A DNA stretch of 53,826 bases from Tritrichomonas foetus. Lineage: Eukaryota; Parabasalia; Tritrichomonadida; Tritrichomonadidae. Each line of letters begins with the position of its first letter. Within the stretch, counting starts at the first letter, position 1. Below, in pieces: positions 50,616 to 53,826 of the stretch. The stretch lies in assembly GCA_001839685.1 (NCBI GenBank), contig MLAK01000837.1, forward strand, positions 1 to 53,826, given 5' to 3'. Below the pieces are notes generated by a model. That model did not search any database, was not told where the DNA came from, and was given only the letters and a program-made list of their open reading frames with translations. The translations under genes were made by a program, and so were the position numbers.

Positions 50616-52535
50616 TTATAGCGCTTCGAAAGATGAAACTTTGTTCAAAAAAATTTGAGTTATGTAATTAGATTCATGAACATCACTTTGGTTTCCAGCT
50701 TTAAGTTTCCCAATATATACTGGTATATCATCTAATGATATTTTTATTCCTTTCGAACAATACTGTTTGTCATTTAATTGAGCGAAATTATTAAATCTTA
50801 TTTCCTCGACAATTAATCTTTTCTTAAAAGTAATAATAATTTCAGGATTCAATGGTTTCTCAACAGCATGTTCGCCATCATTTACCTGATTATCATTAAC
50901 TTTTCGATGAAGTGTCATAATTCGATTCATGTTATTCGAACTCTTTAGATCATTATAGTCGGAATTATTTGATTCAATGTTATCATCTTCCTCTTTGCTG
51001 ATGTTTTTAGCGAATAATTCGTCATTGAAAAAAATGTCAACTGGTGTTTCAACATCAGTATTTTTGTATGTAATTTGTTTGATATCGCTTTTGCGGACAA
51101 ACCTTCTTGCTTGAGAATCATTTAATTTTGGTAAAACAAAAATAGTCAATCCAGTAAGCGTGAAAGATCCACGACCAGAGTAGTTTGATAAAAAAGTTAA
51201 TTTTAGCTCTTTGATATAATTCAAAGGTATTATTCCATGCTTATCGTAATACTTTGGCATTTGTTTATATTTATTGAGATTGTCCTTCTCCCACTTTGTG
51301 ATTATTTCTTCTTCCTTTCTTTGGAATGACATTAAATCTGCCACTGACCCAAAATCAGGAGAAATTTCACCTTTCCAAATTAGTTTGTTTTTTGATAAAA
51401 CCTCAACTTCTTTTATGCATTTTTTATTGGCACCAAAAGGTGCAGTAAACCGGATATATTTTAAATCATTACTGAAGGAAGCAACTCGAATGTTATCAGA
51501 ATGACTCATTCCATTACTTAAACTTCCTGAAAAACCACTTTCATTATTGTAATTGTTTTGCTCATTTCTATTGCTACTGAATACACTACTAATTAGATTG
51601 GATTTGTCTTGTTCTATTTTTTCTTTCAAGTAAACTTCAATATCAATAGGTAAATTATCAATATGTGATGAGAAAATATCATTTGAGTGAGTTTCATATG
51701 GGGCTTTGATATCAACAGATAATACATTTATATTCTTTTTCTCCAAATTTAAAGGAACGATAGATGACCATTCAACTATATTACTATCTCCATAATTTGA
51801 TAATAAACGAATGATAATTGGAACGCCTTTATCTTCAACAGCTCCTTCTTTATTTTTAGCAATGAAGGAATTTATATTACTCAAGCTGCCAAGGCTATTA
51901 TTGAAACCTGAATTGAATGACTTACGCAGTTTTTTACTTTTTCTCAAGCTTGTGCCACCATGGATCTTCTTTTCACAACTACTAAGATCACCATCGTTGT
52001 TCTTAGAGTCGAACTGATAGCAAGCTATCGCTGTCTTATTATTGTCAAACAATTGGATAATATTTGAAGGATTCACTTGGTGGTCAGAAAAAGTGTGTCC
52101 TTGTGATTGATTTGAAAAGTTATTCATACTTTCATGCTGTGGAGTCCCTGAATGTGGCAAAAATGGTGGATATCGGGGGGCATTATTCAGCGATCGCCGT
52201 TTCTGTGCGATTTTAGAATGCCGTGTGAGATTTGAGTTAGAGCTTGCGATTTTCTTTGCAGTGTGGCTAGCGAGGGGTATATTTCCGTTTGGATTGATTG
52301 CTACATTTGATGCCATATTCGCGTTTCCACCATAATTTGAGAGGGGAGCGGCTATATTTGGTGTGGAAGTTTGGTTAAAGTTAGAATGCGCTTGACTTTT
52401 TGGCTTCAAAAGCTGAATTTTTGAAAATGAGCTCTGTGATGAGGTCGATAAAGGTTGAAGGGAATGTCGCTTTCGGGCAGGATGATAAGCGCTGCCAGAT
52501 GCCCCAGTCGTCATGCCGGTCGAATGAGAAATCAT
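50616..52535 (-). CDS. KATNIP (KIAA0556)-like protein with DUF4457-type domains
   Basis: The 639-residue protein has a ~200-residue Ser/Asn-rich disordered N-terminus with basic patches. After it are beta-rich modules that resemble the DUF4457 repeats of katanin-interacting protein: LKYIRFTAPFGANKKCIKEV, then EVLSKNKLIWKGEI, and near the end EEIRFNNFAQLND followed by KGIKISLDDIPVYIGKL. In KATNIP the equivalent strings are of the type I.IWNYN.......GVK.VEI.LDG..I..GEI. Human KATNIP binds microtubules and katanin at the ciliary base, so a role in flagellar or axostyle microtubules is inferred. Compared with animal KATNIP (over 1,600 residues) this is much shorter. ATG 52535 follows TCAATTCTT by ~22 nt. 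Assignment is by pattern only. Confidence 0.5.
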   Translation of the reverse strand: MISHSTGMTTGASGSAYHPARKRHSLQPLSTSSQSSFSKIQLLKPKSQAHSNFNQTSTPNIAAPLSNYGGNANMASNVAINPNGNIPLASHTAKKIASSNSNLTRHSKIAQKRRSLNNAPRYPPFLPHSGTPQHESMNNFSNQSQGHTFSDHQVNPSNIIQLFDNNKTAIACYQFDSKNNDGDLSSCEKKIHGGTSLRKSKKLRKSFNSGFNNSLGSLSNINSFIAKNKEGAVEDKGVPIIIRLLSNYGDSNIVEWSSIVPLNLEKKNINVLSVDIKAPYETHSNDIFSSHIDNLPIDIEVYLKEKIEQDKSNLISSVFSSNRNEQNNYNNESGFSGSLSNGMSHSDNIRVASFSNDLKYIRFTAPFGANKKCIKEVEVLSKNKLIWKGEISPDFGSVADLMSFQRKEEEIITKWEKDNLNKYKQMPKYYDKHGIIPLNYIKELKLTFLSNYSGRGSFTLTGLTIFVLPKLNDSQARRFVRKSDIKQITYKNTDVETPVDIFFNDELFAKNISKEEDDNIESNNSDYNDLKSSNNMNRIMTLHRKVNDNQVNDGEHAVEKPLNPEIIITFKKRLIVEEIRFNNFAQLNDKQYCSKGIKISLDDIPVYIGKLKAGNQSDVHESNYITQIFLNKVSSFEAL

Positions 52536-53826
52536 TGGCGTTTCGAAGAATTGATGGAGAAAGGTTGTTCTTTCTTTTTTATTGATTTTTCTGTTGCTTT
52601 AAAGCAGCATTCAATAGATAAGAATTTTTTCAATAAATTAATTGAAAATAATTGAAGGGAGACAAAATAATTTACTTAATTAAATTCGGAAATGCAGAAT
52701 AGAAATTCACAGAAAGAAATTGTAATTCAATTTTTTATGCCCTATAGAAATTGTTGATAGAGTGGAATTTAAATATCTCGAGTTATTTTTCTTTGATGGT
52801 AAATCTTTATAAGATTTGATAGTAAGAAAATTCTGTGATTTGACGTAGAATATTTATTGTTATTTTGTTGAGTTTTTCAGGATATTTTTTGTGTGTAAAA
52901 CTAATGAAAATTGAATAGTTTTTTTAAATTGTGTCAATTATTCAGAATATCTAAAACATATCATGATTCGTCCCATTATTTCGTGATAAAATAGGTGTCA
53001 GATTAGAATTTTTATTTAAATATTATCTTTATATTAATAAAAATTTAAGAAATTTCTGTATACCTCTCTAAATTATTGGATAATTTTATTTTTTATAGAA
53101 ATCACTATACAGACTAACATGAGGCAATTCAATGCAATCCTGAAAGTAAGAATTACTTTTTGATAAGAACAAATTAATAATTCAAATAAATTTGAATCGC
53201 CAGTGTAAAACATGAAATTTACTAATATCTCGATTGTTTTTATGATTAATGATCATTTCTTCGTGAATATTACTTTTTATATACTATTTTTAAGGTAAGA
53301 TTATTAAATGTCACAAATGGGATTTGTGTTCTGAATATCACGTTGAACATTTCGTGATATTTTCATCTAAAACCATTTCATATAGTTTAAAATCTAAATT
53401 CATGCTTTATATGTCTTTTTAATGTTCTATGATGGCTTAACCATGTAAAATATACAGATTGATTCAAAGCATTAATTCAAAAATTAAATGGTAAGAATTA
53501 GTATAATGGTTATGAAATGATGATGAGTTAAGAATCATTCGAGCCCTGAAGTTGTCTCAGTTTTAGTCAGAAAATCAATTTCTCTATTCAGATGAATAGA
53601 ATACTTTATTCATCGAAAAACATCAATTGTTAATGCAATATTTCATTTCATAAATGTAGATTATTCTCGAAAAGTGATTCCTATTCATGTTTCTTTTCTA
53701 CAATTTCCGACTTCCTAATTGTGAAGATTTCGATGGTAATTAGATTTACTTATAATTTTAAATCAGTTTATGTTATCAAAATAATGTATTTATATTTTTA
53801 AGCGATGAGATGAAACTCATCCCCCC
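52536..53826. other. AT-rich right end of the window
   Basis: About 1.3 kb without a supportable gene. A tRNA-like internal promoter pattern lies at 53499-53546 (separate entry). Confidence 0.55.
53499..53546 (+). other. tRNA-like A-box and weak B-box (possible tRNA relic)
   Basis: TAGTATAATGG (53499-53509) matches the pol III A-box consensus, and CATTCGAGCCC (53536-53546) is near the B-box, at tRNA-like distance. I could not fold a cloverleaf: acceptor and anticodon stems do not pair. A degraded tRNA or chance. Confidence 0.25.

Noticed and set aside
1..53826. CRISPR arrays, prokaryotic operons or phage modules
   Set aside because: No direct-repeat/spacer array, no Shine-Dalgarno-led gene runs; the gene content is eukaryotic throughout.

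Overview
The window looks like a piece of nuclear genome from a parabasalid protist, most probably Tritrichomonas (T. foetus-like). The DNA is very AT-rich. Genes are nearly intronless and closely packed on both strands, with very short 5' leaders and TCA-type initiator (Inr) elements just before many start codons. The single clear intron begins GTATGT and ends with the fused branch-point/3' splice motif ACTAACTCATAG, a trichomonad hallmark. The gene families also fit: class III cyclase with trichomonad-style N-terminal membrane region and PAS domain, DUF3447-ankyrin protein, beta-helix surface proteins, R2R3-type Myb proteins, AGC kinases and AAAP-like permeases. The organism is inferred; no marker gene settles it.

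Layout. 1-7.3 kb: an HP1-like chromatin protein (+), a broken adenylyl-cyclase-type gene (+), a Pro/Thr-rich surface protein (-), and a four-BRCT TopBP1/Dpb11-like gene cut by an in-frame TAG (-). 8.2-14.7 kb: a PH-domain AGC kinase (+), then a minus-strand block with a MAP65/Ase1-like microtubule bundler, the RES splicing subunit BUD13, and a long coiled-coil gene with an in-frame TGA. 15.1-16.5 kb: TTAA-flanked inverted-repeat element, copy 1, containing an assembly gap. 16.9-21.5 kb: a sialidase-like secreted protein, a disordered gene with an in-frame TGA, and a beta-helix surface protein with no visible ATG. 22.7-25.7 kb: an IRE/Rim15-like AGC kinase split by a 275-nt intron. 27-32.3 kb: permease, tRNA-Leu(CAA), ankyrin protein, DRAM/Frag1-like membrane protein. 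32.3-33.7 kb: element copy 2, then a hairpin, a long poly(A) run and a gene fossil. 34.5-42.8 kb: TRAPPC2L-like, a CX3C-rich secreted protein, an SH3 protein and two Myb proteins. 43.6-47.1 kb: a second TTAA-flanked inverted-repeat element carrying a heavily decayed gene. 48.1-52.5 kb: a type I surface protein and a KATNIP-like gene. The remainder is AT-rich spacer.

There is no operon or obvious single pathway. The genes are housekeeping (splicing, vesicle tethering, cytoskeleton, DNA-damage BRCT), signalling (two AGC kinases, a cyclase relic, an SH3 adaptor) and surface/secreted genes, interrupted by mobile-element debris. The most unusual material is: two different TTAA-flanked inverted-repeat elements whose termini both start GGG; an unexplained cluster of GGTTYGAACC repeats; a sialidase homologue in which the usual nucleophile tyrosine position reads valine; the long intron; and a run of otherwise intact genes each interrupted by one in-frame stop codon.
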